Origin: Diphasiastrum complanatum
Taxonomy: Eukaryota; Streptophyta; Lycopodiopsida; Lycopodiales; Lycopodiaceae
Direction: 5' to 3'
DNA length: 64,000 nucleotides
Assembly (NCBI GenBank): GCA_029204225.1
Contig: CM055104.1
Span: 40,639,929-40,703,928 of the forward strand
Positions within the stretch are counted from its first letter, which is position 1; each line of letters opens with the position of its first letter. The position numbers and the translations under genes are program-made. Positions 1 to 11,236 of the stretch are shown one piece after another. The notes beneath the pieces were generated by a model. It was not told the DNA's origin. It did no database searches and saw only the letters and a list, made by a program, of their open reading frames with translations.

Positions 1-139
1 CATGACTTTGACGAGCCTTAGTTGTGTAGTTTTCATTATGTTCATGGAACATCATTGTACTCCATTTTGGTGCCATGTGGCCCGATATTATATATTACGA
101 TGATCCTATTCACAGCAGTGTAACGATTTAGTACTGTTC

Positions 140-141
<2 letters not shown>

Positions 142-216
<75 letters not shown>
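142..216. repeat. (GA)n microsatellite
   Basis: An uninterrupted GA dinucleotide run of about 37 units. An imperfect GA/GAGC run follows at about 352-402. Open frames across it (Ser-Leu repeats) are artefacts. Confidence 0.95.
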
Positions 217-219
<3 letters not shown>

Positions 220-1162
220 GTTGAAAAACGATTCCATATGGTTGAAAAATGCTTCAGTACGATTCAGGACGATGCAATATGGTGATTGGTTTAGAACACT
301 TAGCATGGTTTTTGTTTAGCATGATTCAGCATTTTTGTTTAGTTTGTTGGATCTGAGAGAGAGAGAGCGAGAGAGCGAGAGAGCGAGAGAGAGACAGAGG
401 GAGTTAAATTTTGGGGCATCATGTTTTTTTATCAATGCACCTGGGAGTTAAAGCGTAAACCTAGGAGTTAATGCACCTAAACTAGACCATCCTGCACCCG
501 AAATGTTCGGCAAAATACACAGTAATTATGCTCTTAATTAGAGCTTTCACCTGATACCCATATTGCAAAAAAAAAAACCAATTTTTTTTTTTAAAAAAAA
601 AACGTTTCTGGAAAAATATTCCATATTTCCGAAACGCGTTTCAGAAACACAGTGCAACTATGGTACAAATGCACTTAGAATATAAGAAAAACTAAGGTAT
701 AACCATCCATCCTACCAGAATCTCTAGGAGATCCACCAAGATAAGACGACTGTAACTCAACTCTATGTACCCTGGATACTCTCTTGAGTTAAGTGCTCTA
801 TTCTTAGCATTTCATGCCAGAAAATAGTAACCATTCAATCTCGATAGATTTGTCTCTCTCCCAATTAACTGGAGATCTAGGCTGAAAATCGTACACAAGC
901 ATCTATAGACTACAAAATGTAGTAGAGCTTCATCCACTAAGATAAGCAAGTTCCTCATAAATAAAAAAATAAATTACCTTTATGAGAATGCCTGTGAGAC
1001 CCACACAATCTCAATTATGCACTAGAGTAAAAAAATTTAGATTTTCAAGTAACGGATCTAAATTCCTGAGTCTTTCAATAGATCGAGAATTACTTATCAT
1101 TTTAAGAATCATCACATTTGTTATGATCTTCTAATGACAATTAAATATCAATTCATGATTCG

Positions 1163-1360
1163 TCCAAAGTTCCAGGTGCCGTGGTACGACACGGGTGAGT
1201 GCCGTACAGGTGCCGTTCACGGCACCTGTTTTTTTTTTAATTTTTTTTTAAGTCATTTTTAGTGGAAAAAACTTGAAAAAAAAAAGGTGTCGTACAACGA
1301 CACGTGTGCCGTGGTACGGCACCTGGACCCCACGACACCTGTGCCGTGGGGTACTTTGGA
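1163..1360. repeat. Small foldback (MITE-like) element rich in GTGCCGTGGTACGGCAC
   Basis: The ends are an inverted repeat beginning TCCAAAGT on the left and ending ACTTTGGA on the right. Inside are several copies, in both orientations, of the quasi-palindrome GTGCCGTGGTACGGCAC (exact copy at 1306-1322), around an A/T-rich centre. It has no coding capacity and I saw no clear target-site duplication. A relative with altered arms lies in the last intron of the RING ligase gene at 35.06-35.68 kb. Confidence 0.7.
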
Positions 1361-2154
1361 TCCGTCAATCATAAATATTTAAGAATCTTATGATTCGTCG
1401 ATCATAATTTATAGGATTCCAAAACAATACTTATTCATTGAAAGATACTAGAGTATATGTACACATACCACTCAGGAAATATAAGAATTAATTCAAAATC
1501 TTTTCCCGCAAGGAAAATTACTGGATTTCAAGAATATTCTTCCAACCTGATCCATAACAAGATTATGAGTTATCCAAACTCTGCGATCAATCAAATAATT
1601 GAAGACAGAAGGCATACCAAAACCCACTTTAACATCCGTCTTCATACAAACCTCTAGAACGAAATCTAGAGCTTAAAAAGTTCCGCTGAATTCAATGGTT
1701 ATCCTTGATATTTGTTAAACTCTGTCATCCATTATGAGCTCACTAGGATACAGTCAATAACTTAGAGTCTATTACCCATTCGAGAAATATTTTTTTCCAA
1801 GAATTTCGTATATTCTACGCTAACAACCCATAACCATGGCATGCAATCATTAGAATCAATCATAATGATTGGAAAACAGCAAGTACAATTCTGAAAAACG
1901 TTCAAGATCGGTAGCTTTGACAAATTTCAAGCCAAAAAAAATTGCAAAAAATCGTCAAAAATCCATAAATTTCCATCATTTTCTATGGAAAATTTCCATA
2001 ATCATGATCAATAGGCTGAAAGCAACCAAACTCAGAGCAGCCACACTTACTTGGAGGTCAATTCCACCACCAGGAAGTAAAAAGCAAGGAGGAAATACCA
2101 GAAAGCTAGGAAAAAGCAAAAAGCAACTCCACCTTCTGATCAATGCAAAGCCTT

Positions 2155-2303
2155 GCTCTGATACCATTGTAAGAATTGACACGTGAAGAATAGATCCTGT
2201 TGCATGCAACCAAAAGGACACCTGTGGAGGACCAACAGGAAACGGATAGTCAAATCCCTAACCGCTTCACCCCCGAGCTATGGTGATTGAATGCAAGAGA
2301 GGA
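2155..2303 (-). mobile_element. Copia primer-binding site and LTR fragment (minus strand)
   Basis: Positions 2155-2166 are the reverse complement of TGGTATCAGAGC, the usual plant Copia primer-binding site matching initiator tRNA-Met. An LTR-like edge beginning TGTAAGAATTG follows at 2168. The LTR is cut off by the next element at about 2304. Sequence to the left (about 1370-2150) would be internal sequence of this element, but I see no clear gag in it. Confidence 0.6.
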
Positions 2304-3456
2304 GAGGCAATAGTTAATCGTTTGTAATCATCTATCAGTACTTACAAGTAGTAGATCACTTCTATAAAGATAAACAAGTGCGCATCAACTTTCAAGGTCA
2401 ATTATGTACTCTGATCTTTTTCAAGATCACTATTGCTTAATCTAAAGTACTCAGTTCTTGTCTCATATCATTGATTGTATTTCCATTATTGTTATGCAAA
2501 TACATTTACTTCCTTCATCATTCTTGTTTGTTGACTGCCGCACTACACATCTTGGACAAGTTTTTCCTTTCGCTGCCATTGTCTATACTCAGTCTATCTG
2601 TTTCATTTTGATTTCTGACATGGTATCAAAGCTGGTTCTCTAATTTAGAGTGAATATCATAGTGAATTAGTTATTTTCTTGTTTCTACCAAGACATCAAC
2701 TGGAAGTGCACATTCAGAAGGCTGATATCACGCAGTCTTTCATTTCTATCAAAGATCGACCTTCCAAGATGGATTCTAATTCTAGTCCATCTCTCACTAA
2801 GAAATTCGATTGAGACAACTGCCATCTCTGAAAGTTGAAGGTAAAGGTAGTTCTTCTTGCAAAAGAACTCATGAGACATAGTTAGCGGCACTGAGGTCAA
2901 GCCAGAGGTCGATGTAGCAAACTACATCAGAATACATTGCTGCCACAAATGCTACCAAAGAGGCAATCTGATTCGAAAATCTGCTTGCAGACATCAACCT
3001 TTCTAAACAACAACCTATTGTTCTTTATTGTGACCTAGGTCGAGATCTCATTTCAAGCCAAGGAAGCGACGACAGTTATTTACTATGTACATAGCAATTA
3101 AGCTTCAAAGCGATGGATATCTAACATAGGATGGATCAGGTAGCAATAGTTGATCGTTTGTAATAATCTGTTAGTAATTACAGATGGTAGATCACTTCTA
3201 TAAAGACAAGACAAGTGCCCATCAATTTTCAAGGCCAATTCAAGGCAGATCATTCTGTGTACTCTAATCTTTTTCAAGATCACTTTCGCTTAATCTAAAG
3301 TACTCAGTTGTCTCATATCACTGATCGTATTTCCATTACTACTATTATGCAATTACATTTATCCTCATCATTCTTGTTTGGTGATTGCCGCACTACAAAT
3401 CTTGGACCGCTGCCACTTTTTATCCTCACTCTATTTGTTTCATTCTGATTTCTGAC
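2304..3456 (+). mobile_element. Short Copia deletion derivative with two LTRs
   Basis: Two direct repeats of about 315 bp (about 2304-2620 and 3140-3456), both ending TTTCTGACA, flank only about 520 bp of internal DNA. A primer-binding site, TGGTATCAAAGCTGG, follows the first LTR at 2621. The internal DNA joins a gag-like start (about 2750-2880) directly to an RNase H piece with the order ATKEAI, NLLADINL, QPIVLYCD (about 2945-3035). Protease, integrase and RT are deleted. This is a non-autonomous, TRIM-sized product of internal deletion. Confidence 0.7.
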
Positions 3457-3462
3457 ATCATT

Positions 3463-3862
3463 GACATCAAATTTGAATCTACCTAACTCAAACTCGCTAT
3501 TCTAGAAGGTTATGTGCTCAATTCACATACCTCTATGTACAACATAGTTTACAATGGAAATAATCATGGACATGGCCCCAAAACTCGAGATAGGAAGATA
3601 TTTTTTACTAATCTTCACACTCCTCCTTAAAATACATGTTCCTATCCAACATAGACTTCAAAATTAGGCCAAGTTTAGACCTCATCTTGATAAAGACATT
3701 CTTGAGTAATGGCTTGGTGAGAAGATCTGCAACACAATTTGAAGATCCAACATGCTCCAATAAGATCTCTCTCCCAATGACTTCTTGTCTTGCAAAATGA
3801 TGTGCTACCTCAATGTGTTTGCTCCTTGAATGGAAAACATGATTGTTTACTTGCGCATCTCA
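3463..3862 (-). pseudogene. Copia RNase H C-terminus, polypurine tract and LTR piece
   Basis: On the minus strand 3862-3621 reads as the end of a Copia RNase H, including HSRSKHIEVAHHF and VADLLTKPLL, the conserved C-terminal motifs of this domain. A purine-rich tract (GGAGGAGTGTG) follows and an LTR presumably starts at TGTGAAGATT near 3618, running left to about 3463. The rest of the element is absent. It sits directly beside the derivative at 2304-3456. Confidence 0.75.
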
Positions 3863-4261
3863 CACTAGCCTACCATGACGTGTGCACCATGAACACTACA
3901 ACAGTGAATATTCCATCAACCACTTCACCTACTGTTACGTCGACGTCCTGTTTATAGGATTCGGCATAATCCTAGACTTGGATATCCGGTACTCCAGTGT
4001 ACGAGATTATTAGTTACGCCACGTCATTCCGAACTAGGCCAGAAATGTAATTAATAACCTTGTGAGGGCCCAAGTGCTCTAATTGGACCTAGGGAGCTTT
4101 TGCATGGTGATTGACAGCTTCTATGCAAGAATAGGAGGTCAAATGCTTTTGATAGAAATGGAGGGATCCTAGAGCTATCTTATTTCCACTTTCATCCGTC
4201 CAATGTTAGATAACCACTTAATCGCTATTTAAATAGTAGAACGTCGCATTCTTGGTTCGAA

Positions 4262-4470
4262 ATGAGATTGTGACCTGGGTCGAAAACAGACACAGGGTTG
4301 AAGTAGACATTCGGAAATAGACATTGGAATTGAAATAGACACTTGGGTTGAAATAGACACAGGGGTCGAATAGATTAGGGGCGAAATAAGAACTGGGATC
4401 GAAATAGAGTCCGAGTCGATTCGACTCGTCGATCCAATCTAGGAATCGAAATAGATTTCGATTCTCATTT
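4262..4470. repeat. About 21-bp minisatellite, unit GAAATAGACACnGGGTT
   Basis: About nine diverged tandem units based on GAAATAGACACTTGGGTT run between 4262 and 4470. The units differ by substitutions and short indels. The surrounding 3863-4586 shows no gene. Confidence 0.65.
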
Positions 4471-4581
4471 TAGTGTCCAGAACTTGCAGGTTTCAAAACC
4501 AAGTATTTACACTTGTGGGAAACACATTAACAAGCGGATTTCCACTTGATCTTTGAAATCCAACAGTAGATGTGTGAAAAA

Positions 4582-4586
<5 letters not shown>

Positions 4587-4634
<48 letters not shown>
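4587..4634. repeat. (GA)n microsatellite
   Basis: A near-perfect GA run of about 24 units, not linked to any recognised gene. Confidence 0.95.
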
Positions 4635-4638
<4 letters not shown>

Positions 4639-4788
4639 TATAGTGGGAACAATTTGTATCTGATTGTTGAATTTAATTAGATTGATATGTTTTTGTTAGT
4701 TTAATATGACGTCATATTTATCAGAAACATAGTTTATCTCTTAAAACCATTGTTGAATGATCCATGCATGATTGAGAAACCTATTAGC

Positions 4789-5190
4789 TGTAGAAAATCA
4801 AAGTGCCAAGATCCTTCTAACATTCAATCTCCATATACAAGAAGAAGGAGAAGAAGAAGAGGGAGAGGGTTAGGCGCCCTCAAGGAGAGAGAAAGTAGTA
4901 GCAATGCTTGAAAGGGAATGAATTACAAATGAACAATGAGTACATATAAATAGGCCTTCCAAGGGCCTAGGCTCTTCCAAACCCTAAGTTCTAGAACCTA
5001 TTGATTATAGGGCACCCCCAAAAGTCAAGATAGGGCCCCTTAACATAATTAGACTTTATTTGGACCCACGAGTTTTTACTAGACCAAAATTGGGTCCAAC
5101 TTAGCTAAAGCTAACTAACATGGTCTAAATAATAAACCTAACCCATGGTTACACAAGTCTCGACCTTTTGGGTCAAAGCTACTTTAGAGA
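4789..5190 (-). mobile_element. LTR copy related to the LTR at 29121-29622
   Basis: It begins TGTAGAAAATC and shares several blocks with the 29.1-kb LTR, including the run TCTCGACCTTTTGGGTCAAAGC (near 5157-5178) and an ATGGTTACACAA block before it. No coding part of the element is next to it. The right boundary is approximate. Confidence 0.6.
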
Positions 5191-6180
5191 CCATAATTCT
5201 ATAATAAAACGTTTAAAAAACATTATTGGACGCAACCAAAGCTTGTTGTCATTTATAGGCTTCAAAAAGTCAAGACTATCATCTTTCTTTAATGGCGAGA
5301 AGAGCATTTTGAGACCAATGTTCTACCAAGTGCCAAGTTGGAGTGTGCGATTGACAACATGTACATATCATACTTGCATAATGCATTCTAGAATGCGATC
5401 TACAAGGCATTTGGGAACATATTCCAAGAAATATCATTCGGATTTCTTGGAACACAGTTGTTTTGAATTATTTGTTTTTTTGGTTAATTTGTTAGCTAAA
5501 AAGATGAATTAAAAATTTTGTTGCACTTATGGTCCCTATATATGAAATCATGGACTTGCTAGGTCATATTGATAATATTAAGGGCCTTCTTTATTTGGAC
5601 CCCCCATAGCATTATTAGTTGCATGCATCTATTTATAATTTTGTTGGTCCTTGGGCCCTCTTTGTTTTTAGCGGTATAGTGATTGTTGGGGCATGGGCCG
5701 TTTGTGGAGCACAAGAGGCATAGGCATGTGCTATGGTAATGCACCCTCTAATCCTCTAAAAAGCATTCAAAAGTAGAAGCTTTTGGGAAGCCTATGAGGG
5801 CTCCGAATGGTATAAGTAGGATTGTTCTCTTGTGATTTGATAATTCATTTTTTGGAGACTTGAGACTTCATTGTAGGAGACTTTAATGGCCAACATCCTT
5901 TGGAGGTCTTGTTTGATGCACTTTGGACATCTTAGTGATGATTTTAATAAAATTTTATTTGTAGATATTTGATTGAGTTTGCTGACTTCTACTCGTTCTA
6001 TTCTTAACTTGGTAGTAGAGCATCCTTGGGCAAGGAGGAATTTTTAATGTTAAGGGAACACAGTTTCAGCTTGTTGTGCATGTTTTTCATGTCATGATCC
6101 TAAAGTGCTAATTGGTTGCAAGCACGCACTCTAGCAACTTCACATAATCATTGTAGCAAGAACGATACAAAGTAGCAAGT
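5191..6180. other. No recognisable gene
   Basis: AT-rich DNA with one unremarkable open frame running into it (5168-5512, plus) that matches no family I know. It is probably old transposon-derived sequence. Confidence 0.5.
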
Positions 6181-6947
6181 TTACACAATCAATGTAGCAA
6201 CAAGAAGCATAGAAGGAAAACCAAAGCTACCACACTCTTGACTCGGCCCTGCTTCAACATCAACAATTTCAATGGAGCTAAGATCGATTTGCTGTGGTGC
6301 TGCAAGTGTGGTCTTCCTCCCCTCGAGCAACACCAACTCCCCTGCTGATTCCATAGTGTACGCACAGGTGGGAGATGTGTGCTGCATAGGCTGCATACTT
6401 GCCATGCTGCATTGACCTGTGGAAGGCTTTGAAGGCGATGGCTGCAAAGTTGATATGTTCTCCTTTGATAGCTGAGAGCAGATATCCAATGTTAGTTACT
6501 ATAATTGTTGCATCCGCGTCCGTTGCAAATAGGATTTGGTTGCAATACTTGCAGAAGTTCCTGAGCGCCACATCTCTGATCATTGAGATCTTATACCCTT
6601 TACTTGGCATGTAAAAATTCCCTTGAAACAGATTTGTTTCGTCGACGTCCTCCCTAGATAATGCTGGAGGTGCGGTTCCTTCTGTAGGCAGATGAAGTGC
6701 AGCTGCAAAGGTAGCTTCTGAAATGTCCATCCTTACACCTCGGACCTGCGATGAAACTGGAACGTCCGTGACCTCGATTAGCCCCTGTATAAATTCATTG
6801 CTTTTCAATCAGAACTGAAGACAGATCGACTGTTAGAGTATAGCCGAGTCCGCAGCGTCCAGCCAGCATTTGGAATTCCTCCGGATTCAGTTTGCTACGC
6901 ACTTTCCAATTCATGTTCGCTGGTATCGCGGACTGAGTGGAAGCCAT
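6181..6947 (-). pseudogene. Transposon-type protein with a 'putative plant transposon protein' like domain
   Basis: A minus-strand frame starts at ATG 6947 with MASTQSAIPANMNWKVRSKL, shifts by one base near 6805, and continues to 6278 through a segment with RGVRMDISEATFAAALHLP and ISMIRDVALRNFCKYCNQILF. The pattern of a short motif on a sheet followed by an aliphatic helix recalls the plant-specific domain found in many retroelement-associated ORFs. After 6300 a second shift would give an acidic tail ending at 6181. The frameshifts make it a relic. The family assignment is by impression only. Confidence 0.45.
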
Positions 6948-6959
6948 TGCTTAGGATCA

Positions 6960-7311
6960 CAAAACAATAGCTTGGTTGATCGCAAGATAGTAGCAATTGA
7001 TCGCTGAGAATGATGATAGCGCACCGTGAGCAAGTAAGCAAGCATAACACTTGGAAGCTTGATTTTTGCCGTTAGCATAATGAAAGAGGCTTACAAGAGA
7101 AGACCCTTATTAGGGCTTATGACAAAAGTAACCAGTTATCTAAAAGTAGAGTTTATACTATATACAGTACTAAATAGAATAACTAAAGAATGAAAATCGA
7201 ACATGGATTTCTACACTCTCCCTTGATCAACATACATTCTACTATTCCTAATAATGTATGAAGTTTTCAAATTTACTCTTTTCTAAGGATTTAGTGAACA
7301 TGTCAGTGTCT
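6960..7311 (-). mobile_element. Copia RNase H tail, polypurine tract and 3' LTR (minus strand)
   Basis: Minus-strand 7311-7258 encodes DMFTKSLEKSKFENF, the usual Copia RNase H C-terminus, and stops. The purine tract AAGGGAGAG lies at 7216-7224, and an LTR starting TGTAGAAATCC extends left from 7215 to an unclear end near 6960. The coding part is cut at 7312 by a microsatellite that marks the tail of the LINE relic to its right, so that relic probably inserted into this Copia. Confidence 0.6.
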
Positions 7312-7313
7312 TT

Positions 7314-7377
<64 letters not shown>

Positions 7378-7415
7378 AGAAGGAGAAGGAGAAGGAGAAG
7401 GAGAAGAAGAAGAAG
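7312..7415. repeat. (GT)n-(GA)n-(GGAGAA)n compound microsatellite
   Basis: A GT run passes into a GA run, then GGAGAA hexamers and GAA units. It abuts the 3' end of the LINE relic at 7416-8645 and probably began as its tail. Confidence 0.9.
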
Positions 7416-8645
7416 CAGCTTTATTAATGTCTTTTCCATGCCAAAAGGCGTATAAGATGAACAAGTACATCAGATAAAGTGGAACCAAGACGGAGCAATG
7501 CCGTCAAACAACATAACTAAAACCAAACTAACTAAGAAGAGGATAATGTCTATGATTATATGGTACGAAGACCATTTACAGATTCAGCTGGCATCTCTTC
7601 GGTGCTCTAACTCTCTCACTAACTCTGAACAATCTCAGATATCTCATTAATAGCAACAGGTTTAATATCTACAAAACGAATGATACCATCCCTATAGTTC
7701 AACCGCTTTCCATTCGTTAGAGCCTCCTGTTTTGCTTTGTTCCATTCTTGAGCCTGAATGAAAGTAAGGTCTTCCAGGTATATCGTGGTGCCCTGCAGTG
7801 TAGATCTCCTTCCCTAGCACTTCATGACGACCAATTGCAGATGCAAAGCGTATGACAAGAGTACCTAGGTCTTTCTTAGGCCGCCATGCAATATCCATAT
7901 CCTTGTGGTGGTGTTGAAGACTCTCTTCAAGAAACTTTTTAGCTTCACCAACAGCATCATGGGAGTTCGTAATACCTTTGACTCAGACATTAAGAGCCTT
8001 TTGCTCTCGCAAATGGCTCTCGGTGAACGTAGCTGAGATAAATGAAGGTGGAGGTGGTAGAACAACAATATTAGGACCTTTAAGCACATCTGCCCAGGAT
8101 CACATCATTATGATGTTATTCCACTTGGCTTTCAAGTTGTTGGATATTAGCTGATATAGTCGAATGAGAGGAAGCTTAGATTTTGATAGCTGTAATTTCT
8201 TTCTTGAGATCATTGATAGATTAATCTAGTTTTTTGAAGATGAGATTGCACAACTTGGAGAAAGAAGTTTTTTTCGATGGTCATTTAGATATTCATAGGA
8301 ATGTAACTGATCTGCACGAATGACGGAGATCATAAAGGCTGGAGGCAAAAGTGATTCCTCTTCTGGGCCCTGGGGTATTTGGGGTCAAAGGGTCGGCTAT
8401 AGTGGATTCACTATTAGCAATAGGGTTTGATGGAGGGATGGGGATTGCAAATGGCAGAGAAGGAGAAGGAGAAGGTGAAGGTGAAGGTGAAGGTGAAGAT
8501 GGAGAAGTTTGTTGAGGCGTAGCAGGTGCAACCTGAGGTGTAGCAGGTGTAGATGCCCCCCTTTTCGATTTTTTGCCATTGCTTCTTTGTTCGCTGGGTA
8601 GTAGCCACTACCATTTTCAATAAAATAAAATACGCTCTCTTTCAA
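7416..8645 (-). mobile_element. LINE relic retaining ORF1 only
   Basis: On the minus strand this reads from about 8576 (MAKNRK, then a Pro/Ser/Thr-rich stretch) through DAVGEAKKFLEESL and AWRPKK to LVIRFASAIGRHEV and LNYRDGIIRFVDI at about 7660. The order matches ORF1 of the larger LINE at 15.8-16.7 kb (DAIAEAKRFLETTL, AWR, LIIRFTSLTNRREAL, DGQVRFV). After the ORF1 end the sequence passes within about 200 bp to the 3'-end hairpin ATGCC-AAAA-GGCGT (7438-7451) and the GAA-rich tail. Endonuclease and RT are missing. Several frameshifts are present. Confidence 0.65.
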
Positions 8646-8879
8646 CTATTGGAAGATCTACTAAGATCGCTAGTTGGATGGCTGATTCCGTGGAAAGGAG
8701 CGATGGTGCTCAGCTGGAGAGGAGCGCTTGATTTTGGCAGGCAGCTATCATTGGCAGCAATGGAGGGAGCCATCAGACCAGCAGCGCCATCCCCGAGGTG
8801 GTTTAGGATGCAGTCATGGTGTAGCAGCAACGTGCACTAGAAATCAGGGGCAGCGCACACCAACAGCAGCCGCAATGGC

Positions 8880-9262
8880 GCGTGCGAGAGAGAAGAAGAA
8901 GAAGAAGAAGAAGAAGAAGAGGAAGAGGAAGAGGAAGAAGAAGAGGAAGGTGAAGGAGAAGGAGAAGGAGAAGGAGAAGGGGGAGGAGGAGCAGAAGGAG
9001 AAGGAGAAGGAAAAGGAGGAGGAGGAGGAGCAGAAGAAGAAACAGAAGAAGAAGGAGGAGGAGGAGAAGGAGCAGGAGGAGAAGAAGAGGAAGAAGAAGA
9101 AGTCATTTCCATGCCAAAAGGCATATAAGACAGATAAAAAGTAGATGTCAAGTGTGAGAAGAAGAGGAAGAAGGAGAAGGAGAAGGAGGAGGAGGAGGAG
9201 GAGGAGGCGGAGGAGGAGGAGAAGGAGAAGACGAAGAAGAAGAAGAAGAAGAAGTCATTTCC
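8880..9262. repeat. GAA/GGA-rich arrays with a duplicated LINE 3'-end block
   Basis: Two purine arrays (about 8887-9100 and 9160-9254), each followed by TCATTTCCATGCCAAAAGGC and ATATAAGACAGATAAAAAGTA. The block occurs at about 9103-9142 and 9255-9294. Each contains the hairpin ATGCC-AAAA-GGCAT (9111-9124 and 9263-9276). Long Lys/Glu or Arg/Ser open frames here are artefacts of the repeat. Confidence 0.85.
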
Positions 9263-9497
9263 ATGCCAAAAGGCATATAAGACAGATAAAAAGTACATGT
9301 CAAGTATGTGGTAACCATGGGAGCGTATATAAACGTCTCCAAGACAAAACTATGCATAAAAGATGAACAACATAATTGTAAACTACAAAATGTTAGTAAG
9401 TAGGAGCAAAATAACTGCCAAGTATAAAATCATATCATTTGGCACTGCTGCTGAAAAAGAATGTGATGTGAGCTGTAGCAGGAGGTAATATTGATCG

Positions 9498-10873
9498 TCA
9501 CTGATGTTGTCTAGGAGGGTGAGAACTGTGTGCTCTCATGATAGGACGGGTAGTGCGAGCTGCTACATGAATGTGAGTGGTGCACTGTCTCCGATATCTG
9601 TGAGGTGGTGTATTGTCGTCGTCATCATCAGACTCGATGTCTCGGCGTGGTTGTCTCCTAGGGAAAAATGAGGTAATCTGAGCCTGAGAGCTAGGATGTG
9701 GCTGATGAGCTAACTGGTACATATCATGTCGTAGCAAGACCATCTCTCGTATCATAAGTGCAACACAACGAGGGTCCTCATATACAATGAGCAATCGAAA
9801 GGGTGAGAATGGTGTCAAAAAGTTTACACTTACTTGGGGCATGTCGAATGGACGTACCGAAGCAAAATTTCTCCAACTGAACAAGGGAAGAGTGACCTTT
9901 GCCGAGTCTAGAAGTAGCCGCTTGTCTCATACTGAATGTAGGACCGGTGAAGAGCACACCTAGGTAAGTGTATGAAGGAACCACATCTAGAGGCTGTCTA
10001 TCGAAAATAAGCTCTTGGCGCTGCATGAAAGCTCGAGAAGTGTTGAAGACCATTATTGTGGTCTTTTAATGTTCACCCCTAAGCCCCAATGGGTACAAAA
10101 AGTGTGTAAGCAATCCAATTGTCTTTGTAATCCCTCTCTGGTGTGAGAGACTAGTACCACATCATCCACATAGAGGAGGATAGCGATAAGAATATCACCA
10201 AGTCTAGAACCGTCCTCGCCACACTGAGAAATGACCCTCTCCAACTCATCAATGTAAAGAGAACCGGTGAAAGAGAGCACCGCTGCTTAACCCCAATAGT
10301 ACTCCAGATCTGCTCAGAAATACCACTACTATGACGAAAGCAACCCAAAACCCTCTCATAGAGAGCCATGACAACTAGAATAATATTAGTCGAGAAACCC
10401 AGGTCGCGGAGTCTCTGGATAAGCAGTGAGCGTGGGACAGAGTCAAAGGCTTCAATTTCCTGGACTCTGCCTCCGTACTAACCGTAGACTGAAGGATGGT
10501 GCCATATAACTTTGCGAGAACATGCCCAATCATGATAGTGCGGTAATTACCAGGTAGCATGGGGTCACCGTCTTTATGGATAGGGTGTATGATGTTAGTG
10601 CATCAAGAGGATGGGAATCCTTGACAACAACTCGGGCAACTTGAATCAATAGCTCAGATTCAAGATCTTCAGTGTCTCTGGTTCGATGGGTTTTCAGTCT
10701 TTTGATTGCCGCAAGGACCAAATCGGGGGTGAAGAAGGTGACGTCCAAAGGTTGGGAGAGATGGAGATGGGCGTATCGGTGGGTATTGTGTAGCTGAGTA
10801 GCATAATCAATCCAAATACGGAGGTGATCCAGGAGAGGGGGTGGGGCACGGGGGATAAACTCACACCAAAAGG
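9498..10873 (-). pseudogene. LINE reverse transcriptase
   Basis: The RT is spread over several frames. An N-terminal part (10873-10530) contains FIPRAPPPLLDHLRIW and the segment before motif 1. NYRTIMIGHVLAKLYG lies at about 10550-10503. The catalytic motif LLYVDDVVLVS lies at about 10175-10143, followed by a thumb-like part with SYTYLGVLFTG at about 9978-9946. The rest to 9498 is an Arg/His-rich tail. At least three frameshifts separate the pieces, so it is not functional. The upstream end is cut by the Copia insertion. Confidence 0.75.
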
Positions 10874-11236
10874 TAGTGATTCTCAAATCGGAGTAGACTA
10901 ATCTTATTAGTACTCACGCAAAACATCAATCACAATCTAAAGAAGAGAGACTGCAAGAAGCTATGCTTCATAAACTGAAAACTGAGATAGTAATGGAGGT
11001 GGGCGCCCATCTGCTCTTATAGAGACTGCCCATACTCAAAAGCAAAAGCTATCTTTCTACAATAGCAATTTGAATGCTAATTATGAAGAAATCTATGCTA
11101 TCTTAGTTAAAATAAATTTCTATCCTATTCTAGCAAAATTGGTACTAACTTAGGTACTTATACTAAAAATAGATAGTACCTATACTAAAAATCGAAATCG
11201 GCCTTCTAGCACACAGGCTGGCCTCTACAACTGACA
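10874..11236 (-). repeat. 3' LTR of the nested Copia
   Basis: A direct repeat of 14439-14855, highly similar from TGATTCTCAAATCGG to GGCTGGCCTCTACA. In the minus direction it starts TGTCAGTTGTAG next to the polypurine tract. Its outer end is missing the last 11 nt relative to the other LTR. Confidence 0.85.

Noticed and set aside
1976-2221. Possible membrane peptide on the minus strand
   Set aside because: It spans a Copia primer-binding site and LTR edge and is hydrophobic by chance.
8728-9366. Long Lys/Glu-, Arg- and Ser-rich open frames
   Set aside because: They are translations of GAA/GGA microsatellites on both strands, with no flanking domain.
9498-9884. Independent Arg/His-rich gene
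   Set aside because: It overlaps the C-terminal continuation of the LINE RT in another frame and has no separate signals.
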